Assembly: GCA_910586455.1 (NCBI GenBank)
Contig: CAJUHX010000016.1
Location: forward strand, 16,033-35,208
Source: an uncultured Muribaculaceae bacterium
GTDB lineage: Bacteria; Bacteroidota; Bacteroidia; Bacteroidales; Muribaculaceae
Length of the DNA: 19,176 bases
Direction: 5' to 3'
The notes beneath the pieces are model-generated. The model saw only the letters and a list, made by a program, of their open reading frames with translations, searched no databases and was not told where the DNA came from. The position numbers and the translations under genes are program-made. Shown piece after piece: positions 8,329 through 17,500 of this stretch (the stretch's first letter is position 1; the number at the start of each line of letters is the position of its first letter).

Positions 8329-8898
8329 ATGCAAAAGAAGAGAATAGCCGTGTTTGCCTCCGGCAGCGGCACCAATGCCGAACGAATCATACATTACTTT
8401 CGCCAAAGTGATATTGCCGAAGTGGCTGTGCTGGTGTGTAACCGCCCCGGGGCCGGTGCGATAGACCGGGCCCGCCGGCTCGGTGTACCGGTGGAGTTGC
8501 TCGACCGTACACAGATAAATACCCCCGAAGTGATAAACCCCATGTTCGACCGGTACGGCATCGACCTTGTGGTGCTGGCAGGATTCCTGCTTATGGTGCC
8601 CGGGTTTATACTCAGCCGTTTCGACGACAGGGTTCTTAACATACATCCGTCGCTGCTGCCCAAGTTCGGTGGCAAAGGCATGTACGGGCGACACGTACAC
8701 GAGGCGGTGATTGCCGCCGGCGAAACAGTTACCGGTATTACGATACACCTTGTAAGCGAGCAGTGCGATGGCGGCAGAATCCTGTTTCAGACTTCGGTGC
8801 CTGTGGATCCGGCCGACAGCGTCATGGATATAGAGCGTAAAGTACATCAGCTTGAATATATACACTATCCGCAGGAAATAGAGCGTATGCTGCAGTAA
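8329..8898 (+). CDS. purN: Phosphoribosylglycinamide formyltransferase (GART)
   Basis: This 189-residue protein matches PurN in length and motifs. PurN transfers the formyl group of 10-formyl-tetrahydrofolate to GAR, the third step of de novo purine synthesis in the cytoplasm. SGSGTN (11-16) is the phosphate-binding loop for GAR. The catalytic triad is N104 and H106 in NIHPSLLPKFGGKGMYG, and D147 in EQCDGG. The ATG at 8329 is the only sensible start, sitting just after the -7 box. The gene diverges from the patatin gene and is followed after 66 bases by the CotH-family gene on the same strand. No other pur genes are in the window. No clear terminator is seen in the 8899-8964 gap. Confidence 0.97.
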   Translation: MQKKRIAVFASGSGTNAERIIHYFRQSDIAEVAVLVCNRPGAGAIDRARRLGVPVELLDRTQINTPEVINPMFDRYGIDLVVLAGFLLMVPGFILSRFDDRVLNIHPSLLPKFGGKGMYGRHVHEAVIAAGETVTGITIHLVSEQCDGGRILFQTSVPVDPADSVMDIERKVHQLEYIHYPQEIERMLQ

Positions 8899-8964
8899 GA
8901 CGGCTTCGCATTTTTTCGCAGCTAAGTGCGCGAACAATACATTATAATCATACTACTTGCCATT

Positions 8965-10860
8965 ATGAAAAAAATATTACCGGCCATGCTGTGTGCGGCT
9001 TTCTGCTGCACAGCAGCTATGGCCGACGACCGCCGCGACAGCGACGGCTATCTCGAAATGTACCTGCGTGGCGACATGACAGACTCATGGAGCTGTCTGG
9101 ACGCCTATCGGTTCAGCCGTCAGGGCGACACTTACACTCTGCACCTCGACCGTCTTGACGGAGAATTCAAAATTTCGGGCACCGACTGGAATTACAACTA
9201 TGGCGCTCCCTCAGGCGGCATGGATGCAGTGACCGGTACGATAGCCTTCGAAGGCTACTCCAACGGTCCGAACTTCCAAGCCGGAAACCTCACCGACGTG
9301 ACCATACGTTTTGAGCTTGGCACCGAATTTAAATCGCCCAACTGCATATATATAAGTGTAGGCGGGCAGGAGCCCGACGTTCCGCCTGTAGCAGGGCTGT
9401 CGGGCACTTTGCCTGTTATATATATAAATGTGTACAACGCCGACCGAAGCGGCTATGACAACGAAATCATCGACCGCAATCTTGCACATAAAAACTATTT
9501 TGCCGGCGAATACCGGCTCGACATCAATGGCTGCAGCTGGCTGGAAGAACTCGGAGCCGAAACTGTAGGATCGGCCCAAGAGCTGTTGCCACTTGAAATC
9601 AAGGCGCGTGGAAACTACACCCGCACCGCCTTCGCCAAGAAACCATTCAAGCTAAAACTCGCTTCAAAACAGTCGCTGCTTGGTCTGAGCAAAAGCAAAC
9701 ATTTTGCTCTTCTGGCACATGCCGATGATAACTTTGGCTACCTTCGTAATTTTACCGGCTTCAGTCTGGGCCGTCGTATAGGGCTGCCGTGGACCCCGTG
9801 GCAGCAGCCCGTGGAGGTGGTAATCAACGGCGACTACCGAGGCCTGTATTTCCTTACCGAAAGCATTCGGGTCGAGGGCGACAGAGTGGATATAACCGAA
9901 CTCGACGACAATGTGAGCGACGGCGCACTGGTGTCGGGCGGATATCTGGTGGAGCTCGACAATTATGACGAAGACAATCAGATAAGCCTCGACGAAAAGT
10001 CGTGTGTCGAAGGCCATAATCTCGACCGTTTACGTGTCACATGGGATACTCCTGAAGAGTATTCCTACCTGCAGAAACGATTCATAACCGAACAGTTTAC
10101 CGCCATCAACGACCTGGTGGGAGCCAATTCCGACCAACTATGGAGTTATCTCGACCTTGACGATGCCGTGCGCTATTATCTGGTGGAGGAATTGATATCG
10201 CATACTGAGGCGTACCACGGTTCGACTTACTTGTTCCGCGACTTCGGCGAAGGGCAGAAGTGGCATTTCTCGCCATTGTGGGACTGCGGCAACGCCTTCA
10301 ACGGCAGTACGCACGACTTTTTCTATAATTGCGATCCCTTTGGCAATACCTGGATACCGTCAATGCGTTCGAACGCAACCTTCAACGAAAAGCTTGCTGC
10401 CACCTGGGGCTGGTTTATGAACAGCGGCTACAACGGAATAATAGAGGAAATCGATGAATATGTGGCTCATATCAGTGAGGCCGCCAAGGCAGACCGCCGG
10501 CGCTGGGCGGGAGCTCAACGACCCGATGCCGCAGGTGCTGTCGATGTGGTCGACAACAGCGACATGGCTGCCCGACGCAATAGTGTGGTGAAACATCTGA
10601 ACAGCAAAATCGAGTGGCTGAAAGATTGTTTCGGTGATTATACGCAGATGTCGGCCTCAGAGCCTGAGCGCGACAACACTGCCGCGGTACCGCTGCCAGA
10701 CTATGCAAAGCCCGTCCTCGATGCGGTGGGCGATATTGTGGCAGACAGAGATGTCCCGCCGGAATACTACAACCTGCAGGGTATGCGTGTCGACAGTCCT
10801 GTCCATGGCCGTATCTACATTGTGGTACAGGGTACAGACGCCTATAAGATAAAGTATTGA
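8965..10860 (+). CDS. Secreted CotH-family protein with N-terminal beta-sandwich-like domain and T9SS-like tail
   Basis: The start at 8965 (MKKILPAMLC...) begins a signal peptide ending near AAMA; the in-frame ATG at 8926 would place 13 extra residues ahead of it. The product has 631 residues. Residues about 28-125 (YLRG, then GEFKISGTDW) resemble the small beta-sandwich domains found in Bacteroidetes SusE/F-like and amylase-associated proteins. Residues about 150-560 are a CotH kinase-like domain: GNYTR...KKPFKLKL (216-232), HADDNFGYLRN (252-262), GDYRGLYFLTE (289-299) and HFSPLWDCGNAF (434-445). CotH proteins are atypical protein kinases known from spore coats; their role in non-sporulating Bacteroidetes is not settled. 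The tail YYNLQGMRVDSPVHGRIYIV (601-620) resembles C-terminal modules of exported Bacteroidales proteins, so surface location is likely. Confidence 0.85.
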   Translation: MKKILPAMLCAAFCCTAAMADDRRDSDGYLEMYLRGDMTDSWSCLDAYRFSRQGDTYTLHLDRLDGEFKISGTDWNYNYGAPSGGMDAVTGTIAFEGYSNGPNFQAGNLTDVTIRFELGTEFKSPNCIYISVGGQEPDVPPVAGLSGTLPVIYINVYNADRSGYDNEIIDRNLAHKNYFAGEYRLDINGCSWLEELGAETVGSAQELLPLEIKARGNYTRTAFAKKPFKLKLASKQSLLGLSKSKHFALLAHADDNFGYLRNFTGFSLGRRIGLPWTPWQQPVEVVINGDYRGLYFLTESIRVEGDRVDITELDDNVSDGALVSGGYLVELDNYDEDNQISLDEKSCVEGHNLDRLRVTWDTPEEYSYLQKRFITEQFTAINDLVGANSDQLWSYLDLDDAVRYYLVEELISHTEAYHGSTYLFRDFGEGQKWHFSPLWDCGNAFNGSTHDFFYNCDPFGNTWIPSMRSNATFNEKLAATWGWFMNSGYNGIIEEIDEYVAHISEAAKADRRRWAGAQRPDAAGAVDVVDNSDMAARRNSVVKHLNSKIEWLKDCFGDYTQMSASEPERDNTAAVPLPDYAKPVLDAVGDIVADRDVPPEYYNLQGMRVDSPVHGRIYIVVQGTDAYKIKY

Positions 10861-10866
10861 CCTCCA

Positions 10867-10888
10867 CTCCTGCCACTACAGCCAGGAG
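10867..10888. terminator. Small hairpin between convergent CotH and LysR genes
   Basis: CTCCTG (10867-10872) and CAGGAG (10883-10888) form a 6-bp stem with a 10-base loop, overlapping the LysR stop codon in the 15-base gap between two converging genes. There is no T-run, so a shared bidirectional terminator is possible but weakly supported. Confidence 0.2.
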
Positions 10889-11781
10889 CTCACGCGCTCG
10901 CGGATTGCCGCCGATTCGCTGAGCATCTTTACCAGCTCGCGCATCGAGCGCTTGTGGTAGCTGTCGCTGAGCGTGTGTACACATCCGGCCATTTCGTTGT
11001 TCGGCAGGTCGAGCGGTATGGCTTTCACACCGGTGATATTGTGTGTGGTGGCCTCGGCAAGTACCGTTGCGAGATTGCTGCCACCGACAAGTTTCAGCAA
11101 TATATTTACCTCGTTCAGTTCGGTGCGCACACGCAGATTCAGCCCGTGCGTATTTTCTGTAACTGCGTCGAAGTGGTGGCGGGCCTGCAGGCCTTTCGAG
11201 GGCAGAGCAAGGTCGTAGCGGCTGAGTTCCTCAAGGGTTACTTTAGGCAGACGTGCCAGCGGATGGTGTTCGTTGACAATTGCCGCCAGATAGTTCTGGA
11301 ACAATATGTGAGTGTCGATACCATTGAGTTTCTGCGGCGGCCGGAAGGCGAGTACAAAATCCACATCGCGGCTGCGCAGCATATCCATAAGTTCGGCCAT
11401 CGGCTTGTAGTAGATGTTTAGCTTTACGCCGGGGTATAGTTTCATAAAGTCGAGCAGAGTTTCGGTGAGTATTGGACTGAAAGAGTAGGTCACCCCTATG
11501 TTGAGTGTGCCGGCAAGCAGGCGGTTTAGGTCGGTCATACGGTCGAGGCACAGTTGGGCTTCGTGCAGAGTGCGCATGGCGTACGGCAGCAGCTCGCTGC
11601 CGGCCTCGGTAAGCTGCACGGTGCGGCTGTCGCGCATAAACAGCGGCGAGCCGATTTCGAGTTCAAGCTGCTTTATCTGCTGCGATAGGGTGCTTTGGGT
11701 AATGAACAGCGCTCGCGAGGCCTCGGAGAAGTTCAGAGTTTCGGCAGTCTTTACAAAATATCTGAGTTGGCGTAGTTCCAT
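10876..11781 (-). CDS. LysR-type transcriptional regulator
   Basis: This 301-residue protein has the standard LysR length and layout. The N-terminal winged helix-turn-helix (residues 1-60) shows MELRQLRYFVKTAETLNFSE, then ALFITQSTLSQQIKQLE and GSPLFMR. A linker helix follows, and from about residue 90 an effector-binding domain begins with GTLNIGV and includes the typical DFVLAF stretch. Such proteins bind DNA as tetramers and respond to a small molecule. The gene is the last of a four-gene minus-strand cluster, six bases after the exporter subunit gene. The simplest guess is that it regulates the exporter or is co-expressed with it, but LysR regulators more often diverge from their targets. 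The ligand is unknown. Confidence 0.93.
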   Translation of the reverse strand: MELRQLRYFVKTAETLNFSEASRALFITQSTLSQQIKQLELEIGSPLFMRDSRTVQLTEAGSELLPYAMRTLHEAQLCLDRMTDLNRLLAGTLNIGVTYSFSPILTETLLDFMKLYPGVKLNIYYKPMAELMDMLRSRDVDFVLAFRPPQKLNGIDTHILFQNYLAAIVNEHHPLARLPKVTLEELSRYDLALPSKGLQARHHFDAVTENTHGLNLRVRTELNEVNILLKLVGGSNLATVLAEATTHNITGVKAIPLDLPNNEMAGCVHTLSDSYHKRSMRELVKMLSESAAIRERVSSWL

Positions 11782-11787
11782 AATGTA

Positions 11788-12270
11788 TTAACGGGTGGCC
11801 CGGAAAGATATTTTCTTTAACAGAAAAATAGGAATAGTGGCTCCTGCTGCCAGGCCCATGAGTATAAACAGGCAGGTGATGCCATTACTGGCAAACAGGT
11901 AAAAATAATGGTTGAATTCGCCCTCGCTTCCACGGTACATGCACATCACCAGTCCGCCGAAGGTCTTGTAGGCATACACGCCCGGTATCATGGGCAGCAG
12001 CGAAGGAAACAGGCAGGTTTCGGCAGGCATTGCGGCTACCGGCGACAGCAGTACGGCAAGCAGCCCTACCAGCAGGGCCGCCAGAGTAGAGGCTATGACT
12101 ATGTGGAGGCCGAGAATGGTCTGCTGCATGAGCAGGAAGCGGGCCGAGTGGCCTATGGCAGCCAAAACTGCGCAGTAGAAATATGCCCGCCTCGGCGGGT
12201 TGCTGATGGCGGCAAAGCCTATGGCTGCAAGCGCAGCGAATAATCCGTCTTCTAAAAATTCGAGTATCAT
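11788..12270 (-). CDS. Threonine/serine exporter, ThrE C-terminal-type subunit (ThrE_2 family)
   Basis: The start at 12270 (MILEFLEDGL, 160 residues) is chosen because it lies two bases after the stop of the partner gene and gives the normal length of this family. The open frame continues upstream to 12825, but that part is only the antiparallel-frame shadow of the partner gene. Four or five hydrophobic segments cover most of the protein, and PMIPGVYAYK (93-102) is the characteristic loop. In the split bacterial ThrE systems this subunit pairs with a ThrE_1 protein in the inner membrane to export threonine/serine or related small metabolites. Substrate is inferred from the family only. Confidence 0.88.
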   Translation of the reverse strand: MILEFLEDGLFAALAAIGFAAISNPPRRAYFYCAVLAAIGHSARFLLMQQTILGLHIVIASTLAALLVGLLAVLLSPVAAMPAETCLFPSLLPMIPGVYAYKTFGGLVMCMYRGSEGEFNHYFYLFASNGITCLFILMGLAAGATIPIFLLKKISFRATR

Positions 12271-12272
12271 TT

Positions 12273-13097
12273 TCAGAACATTCCAAGATTCATAGTGAGT
12301 AGTCCGGCACAAAGGCCTATCGACAGGCAGCAGGTTAGTATCACCGCATGGGTCAGGCGGCTGAACGAACATATATAATGGCCCGCCAGCAAGTCGCTGA
12401 ACGAGTTCAGAAACGGTATGCCCGGTACCAGATATAACACACTGGTGCCAACGGCAATTTCGGGAGTGCTGCCCAGATGAAACAGGCCGGCCCCCGCGCC
12501 CAGCACCGACGATACAAAGGCGCAGACAATAAACACAAGCCTTATGTCGACCTTGCGCGCGCACATCAGCTGCTTTAGATAGAAGCCGGCGAAAGTTGCC
12601 ATAAACACCACGGCCATGGCAGGCCAGTCGCCGCCGAACAGACGGCAGAACGAGGCATTGGCAAGTGAAGCCAGCAATAATACCGTTTGTGGTTTTTCGT
12701 TGGGCGTACGGGTTATTATTTCGAACTTCCGGCGGGCCTCTTTGAAGTCGATGCGGCTGTCGGCGAGTTCCCAGCTGAGGCTGCTCAACTTTGTGTTGAT
12801 GTCGAAACTTATGGGCATCTGCCATGTTGCCGTAATATAAGTGAAACTTTCGCCGCGTCCCACAGTATAGGTGGTCAGGTGGATATGGCGTGGCAGTATG
12901 GTCATTACAGCCTCGCAGCCGAGAGCCTCGGCCATACGGCTGACATTGCGTTCAAGGCGTATACATGTGGCTCCCGAGCCTAACAGCCACGCCGCATAGT
13001 CGGCCAGAAACAGGCTCACTTCTTTGAGCGAGGCTTCGCACCGCAGGCATCCTACAGGTACAGGCGAGGATTCTGTGATGTCAGTCGAGGTCATCAT
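12273..13097 (-). CDS. Threonine/serine exporter, ThrE N-terminal-type subunit (ThrE_1 family)
   Basis: This 274-residue protein has a soluble N-terminal half, about residues 20-135, with GSGATCIRLERNVSRMAEAL (40-59). A hydrophobic half with about five membrane segments (138-270) follows. LVPGIPFLNSFSDLL (223-237) is the hallmark loop of ThrE_1/DUF1212 proteins. In single-chain ThrE the two halves are fused; here they are separate genes two bases apart, as is common in many bacteria. The start at 13097 overlaps the end of the small membrane-protein gene by 17 bases; ATG 13094 is an equally good alternative. The pair should form an inner-membrane efflux carrier for threonine/serine, with the substrate inferred from family. 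Confidence 0.92.
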   Translation of the reverse strand: MMTSTDITESSPVPVGCLRCEASLKEVSLFLADYAAWLLGSGATCIRLERNVSRMAEALGCEAVMTILPRHIHLTTYTVGRGESFTYITATWQMPISFDINTKLSSLSWELADSRIDFKEARRKFEIITRTPNEKPQTVLLLASLANASFCRLFGGDWPAMAVVFMATFAGFYLKQLMCARKVDIRLVFIVCAFVSSVLGAGAGLFHLGSTPEIAVGTSVLYLVPGIPFLNSFSDLLAGHYICSFSRLTHAVILTCCLSIGLCAGLLTMNLGMF

Positions 13098-13290
13098 CGG
13101 AGTAATCCATGTCGCTTAGTTCACGGTCGCCCGGCACGAAAAGTTCCTCGCTTTCAGCTGCGATACCTAAGAATTTAATGCGGTGGTTTGATTTACGGAA
13201 AGCATATACCAGCAGGCGGGTTACAATCAGCGCCGCCATAGTGCAGGCCACGATAATCCATGCTAATAGTGGAATGTTTAAAGCTATCAT
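13081..13290 (-). CDS. Small single-pass membrane protein of unknown function
   Basis: This 69-residue product has one hydrophobic segment (about residues 5-27, IPLLAWIIVACTMAALIVTRL), a basic stretch (RKSNHR, 32-37), then a strongly acidic tail ending DYSDDDLD. By the positive-inside rule the tail is probably cytoplasmic. It is not a family I recognise. Reality is supported by tight packing: its last 17 bases overlap the ThrE_1 start on the same strand, and a -7-like box lies 24 bases upstream. The competing open frame on the plus strand (13109-13321) has no such context. It may be an accessory subunit of the exporter, but that is inferred from position alone. Confidence 0.65.
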   Translation of the reverse strand: MIALNIPLLAWIIVACTMAALIVTRLLVYAFRKSNHRIKFLGIAAESEELFVPGDRELSDMDYSDDDLD

Positions 13291-13313
13291 AACTGCGTTG
13301 TTTAAATACTCTG

Positions 13314-13321
13314 CAAAGTAA
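13314..13321 (-). promoter_or_regulatory. Possible -7 box of the exporter/LysR cluster
   Basis: On the minus strand the sequence is TTACTTTG, one mismatch from TAnnTTTG, 24 bases from the ATG at 13290. No TTTG box is found at the right distance. Confidence 0.35.
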
Positions 13322-13478
13322 ACAAGTAACAGCGGAAGAAAGACTGACGTATCAAAAGTTTTTTTCGATAGCAGCTATTACTGTCTGCGAATCGTACCGT
13401 ATATATGTGCTGAATACCGGATTGCATAAATCAGGGTAATCATCCGTTAAATTTCTCTCCAAAAAAAGTGTGCAATAA

Positions 13479-13510
13479 TTTGGAAATACCGACGCTAATG
13501 AATATCTTTG
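13479..13510 (+). promoter_or_regulatory. Bacteroidetes-type promoter for the secreted protein / RHS-like pair
   Basis: TTTG at 13479-13482 and TATCTTTG at 13503-13510 match the -33 and -7 elements of the major Bacteroidetes sigma factor exactly, with a 20-base spacer inside the normal 19-21 range. Transcription would start near 13517, leaving about a 20-base leader before the ATG at 13536. This is the best promoter match in the window. Confidence 0.8.
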
Positions 13511-13535
13511 TGAACGAACTTTAAATCAATTATTT

Positions 13536-14585
13536 ATGAAGCGCTATGGATGGATTTTGGTATTCAGTATCGTTACCGTTGCCGGAATGGCTCAGAACCG
13601 CTGTGTTGAAACCTACGAAGGCAGCAGGATTGCATCGCCCATGCCGCTGGATTCTGCCCTGACAGCTAATGTACTTGACTTGGCTGACTGCGAGATTTAC
13701 TCGGCTGCATTCATCCGTTATGACCAGCGCGGCGATACAGCCATGCACGAAACTCTGCTTGATACCCGGCGTGATTTCAAGTTGAGCGGCGACAGCCTAT
13801 GGCTTTATCGCCAGGAGTGGGTTAACCGCTATTTTCAGCCGGATTCGATGATACTTTATCTGCCGGATGGAGCCGTGCGCCCATATTCGGCCCGCATGCG
13901 TCAGGACCAATGCATACACTCTCTTGTGGCGGGCGAATTCAGGGCAAATGTTTATGCTCCACAGACTCTTGTGGCTGCTCCGGGCGATACGTTGCGTGGA
14001 GCTATGGCTCAGTATTACCGTTTAGACGGCAACATTGCCTATACCGATTACGAATACAACCGTGCTGACAGTGTGGAATATCCTGTATGCTTCGAAACTG
14101 TCTATTGGTATGCGCCGGGGATGCGTCACCCATCGGCAGTGTGGGAGCGCTACAGCTATATGGGCGACAGTGTGCCGGCTGTTCAATACGAGAAGACATA
14201 CGTCTTTCCCGGCTATGAGAACCGGACGGTACCGCCAATGGCCTCCAATACTCCGCCCACCCGGTCAGCAGCAAGCACGGGCAGATATGCCTTAGCCGCA
14301 GGCGAAGACATAAGCGAGGCTCTCGCGTCGTTTGATACTTTCACTGTATCAGGCAGTTTTAATGGCCGGGTAATACAGCCTGACGGTACTGCAGGGCTGA
14401 CCATCGAGCCGGCAGCCGGCTGTGGTACCTGCAGTGTGCTGCTGTGCGACATTGCCGGCCGTGTGTATCTGAGCCGTCTTGTTAATGGAGATTCGGTTAA
14501 TATCGACCGTCTGCCCCCGGGCGAATATCTGCTTGCTATTAGAGAAGGGTATAATTGTTATCTGCATAAAATCATTATTCGTTAG
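13536..14585 (+). CDS. Secreted protein of unknown function with T9SS-like C-terminal domain
   Basis: This 349-residue protein starts with a signal peptide (MKRYGWILVFSIVTVAGMAQ). Residues about 25-265 match no family I recognise; they are rich in Tyr and Asp and contain several Tyr-Trp/Tyr-rich strands such as CFETVYWYAPG (185-195), suggesting an extracellular beta-rich domain. Residues about 280-349 look like a type A T9SS sorting domain: a strand with CDIAGRVY (304-311), then LPPGEYLLAI (326-335) and a basic C-terminal end HKIIIR. Type IX secretion and surface attachment are therefore likely. Only three bases separate its stop from the RHS-like gene, so the two are very probably one transcript and may work together. 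Function is unknown. Confidence 0.85.
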   Translation: MKRYGWILVFSIVTVAGMAQNRCVETYEGSRIASPMPLDSALTANVLDLADCEIYSAAFIRYDQRGDTAMHETLLDTRRDFKLSGDSLWLYRQEWVNRYFQPDSMILYLPDGAVRPYSARMRQDQCIHSLVAGEFRANVYAPQTLVAAPGDTLRGAMAQYYRLDGNIAYTDYEYNRADSVEYPVCFETVYWYAPGMRHPSAVWERYSYMGDSVPAVQYEKTYVFPGYENRTVPPMASNTPPTRSAASTGRYALAAGEDISEALASFDTFTVSGSFNGRVIQPDGTAGLTIEPAAGCGTCSVLLCDIAGRVYLSRLVNGDSVNIDRLPPGEYLLAIREGYNCYLHKIIIR

Positions 14586-14588
14586 GCT

Positions 14589-17500
14589 ATGAAAAAGGTA
14601 TTGGTTGCGTGTATGGTATTTGCTGGGTTTTTCATATCTGCAATGGGCCAGTCCGGTATTTATCACACAGAGCTCTCTTCCGATTTGATTTTAGGCTTTG
14701 ATGATAAAGGTAATGCGATTTACGAAACCTCAACCATCGGCAATGGTTCATTGTACCCTTCGCGCACACTTGAAGACCGGATAACAGGTCCATCACCGGA
14801 GGTAAGCGGCATGATGAAATATGTGGATGCCTCGATGAACTACTCCGACGGCACCGCCACTCTGTCGGTACCGCTGTTTAAATGGCATGAGGGCTCCATC
14901 GAAATGGATATAGCACTGAACTATCAGATACGAGGCTACAGGCACAACGAGAAGTCGGGCTGGTTCGGTATGGGATGGACACTCAGTGCTGCAGGTGCCG
15001 TTTCGCGCTCTATAATGAATCTGCCCGATGAATTCCGTGGTTACGATAGCCGTTCATTAAGCACATTGTTGTATAGTACTGATTTAAAAGATGCGACCCG
15101 GTATCTTAAAGCTATTGAAACCATGGCAGTCGATGCTCATCTTGACCGGTACAGTTACTATTGTCCCGGAGGGAGTGGCTCGTTTGTGATTCTTGACAAT
15201 GATATTGTACAACTGCCGGCATCGGAAAACGAGATAAGCCTTACACTAAAAAAAGACAATCAGGGTAAAGAATATATTGACTCTTTTACCGTGACCACGC
15301 CGGACGGAACCAGATACATTTTTTCGGAAAAGGAAAATTGTCACCATAAATATCAGTCGATGAGCCTGATGAACTACCCTTACCGATATGAATATGATGC
15401 CATCATAACCTGGCATCTGAGCCAAATTATTTCGCCTGAATATGATTTAATCTCATACGATTATGATGTGATGCCATCCTGGCAGTTGAACCGCAATACC
15501 AAACTGAGGGTTCTGAACTATACCATTGTCCAAAATGACTTTAGAGTTTCCGGAGGTGGTCCGAATGGAGCAAACAATACGAATTTGACTACTTACAGCG
15601 ATACACGGATTCTTAAATCAATCCGCTCTCTTGCCGGAGCTGTGGTTTTCAAGCATGAAACTTCAAAATTTGACTATGGGGACGAACCATCCATGAGGGT
15701 TTCGGAGATTATTTTCCGTGGTCCGGACGTTGACAATGTAGCTAATGTAAAACTTAAAGGAGTAATCGGCACACATGGCAAACTTACGTCAATCCATAAA
15801 TATGTGGGAGATGAACTGGCCGACAAATGGCAGTTCAACTATTACGGAGGGTCAAACACCTCCTACGATTTCTTCGGCTACTGCAATGGCAAGAATACGA
15901 ATGGAGGCTATCATGCAGTTATTGATACGGAAACCGGGAAATTTAATGCCGGCAGAGAGTATAACTTAGGGTATGCCCGAACCGGCTCTTTAAGCAGTTG
16001 GATCACATTCAGCGGTGTCCGGACAGATGTTAATTATGAAGTCGCGTCGCCAAAGCCTGCCGACAGCGTAGACTATAACCGTCTTCATATCGATTTGGGA
16101 TCATCGGGGCGAAATACCGAGATCAGCGACGAATTTATCAGGGAGATGGACCCTCTTGGTTTTTCAATCGAAACTATAGGAGGGAAAAAAAAGGAGGATG
16201 ACGGCCCGGATCCGACAAATCCGCGAATCGGCATAAGAATAAAATCGTTCCGGACAACCGATCCGGTGACCAATAAGTCGAAAATACGCAGTTTCGAATA
16301 TTCCGACGGAATGTGCAATGTAAACCTTGCCGGAATACGCGCCAGTGATTTTATATCACTTTCCGGTAACCACGATTGCGTACGAGCCTCTACAGATCCG
16401 GGGTCCACAGCTCTGGTAGACCGTTACTGTACCTCCGCTACTATGCTGAACTCAACGCGTGGCTGCGGGTATGCACCTGAAAATGCAAAGGTTTTTTATG
16501 GCAGGGTAGTTGAATCAATACACGATAGCCGTGACTCAGTGCCTGAATATGTAAATGAATACATTTACGATACCTCGATATGCCATATTCCTTTAGACCA
16601 ATACAACGGTGGAGTACGAAATATCAAGGCCTTGCACGAACAAAAGCGCTATCTCTATAATTACAGTGAGGGCGACAAATCTACGATGCCATTGGGAATC
16701 AACCCGTCTTATATGAAAATATTTCAAAATGCCGATATTGTGTCCGGCAGTTTCCGTGAAACGATTGGAGCTCAACCGTTGCTGAAGCGCGTGGTGAGAT
16801 ACCGTCGCGACAGTTCCGGACTCAAGCCACAGGGCTGCACTCTGTATAACTACGAACTGTGCGATAGTATAAGGATACCTGTAGGAACTTTTCACGAAGG
16901 AGTAGTTCGTCGTGACGGAGTATTTGCCGCGATTCCATACAGATACCATAACCTTGACGAATTCAGCCTTTTCCAGTACCATCTGCTTGCATTCCGGCCA
17001 CTGCTACGCTCAAAATCGGAATACACGTACTTTGATGACGGCAGTTCCAGAAACACAAGTACCTGTTTTTATTATACCAGCGATAGTACTTCAAAAAGTA
17101 TGTATCGGCAAGATGCCATTTGGAAATTTGCGTTCAATTCGGCCGGTTACTTTAAAGCATTGCCTACAGACAATACTCCATTAAAGCCTTTCAATGCCGA
17201 TACTCTCGGCAATATCACATCTCAGAGGCTGCCACTTGGTGTATTCCAGATTACCGGTGGCGAAGTAATCGAGAGGTATACAGCTATAGCTGCCTACGCC
17301 AAAGAGGGCTTCTTTGCTCAGGCGGCAGCCGACGGCAGACTTACCGTGCCGATAGCCACCATGTGGATAGTAAACGGCGCAGATACCCTGCTGCAGAAAC
17401 ATGAATATACCCGTACCGGCAAGAAATTATGGCCGTCAAGGATAAGTCTGGTCGGGCATGGACAGGCGCTTATGGCCGAGCAGATTTTCAACTGCGGCTT

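Larger units (their letters stand above)
13291..13535. other. Divergent intergenic region, 245 bases
   Basis: This is the longest gap in the window. It is AT-rich, lies between the small membrane-protein gene (minus) and the T9SS-tailed protein gene (plus), and holds both promoters described separately. No gene, tRNA or clear hairpin is seen in its middle, apart from the short palindrome ATAGCAGCTAT near 13370. Confidence 0.7.

Noticed and set aside
9341..9431. Runs of TATATATA in the CotH gene considered as a promoter or repeat element
   Set aside because: They encode in-frame Ile-Tyr-Ile strands of the protein and no -7/-33 pair is present.
12271..12825. Upstream extension of the ThrE_2 reading frame to an ATG at 12825
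   Set aside because: The extension overlaps ThrE_1 in another frame and reads as low-complexity Arg/Gln/His-rich sequence; the ATG at 12270 gives the family's normal length.
13109..13321. 70-codon plus-strand frame opposite the small membrane-protein gene
   Set aside because: No promoter or neighbour supports it, and the minus-strand frame is tightly packed with the exporter genes and has a clear membrane segment.
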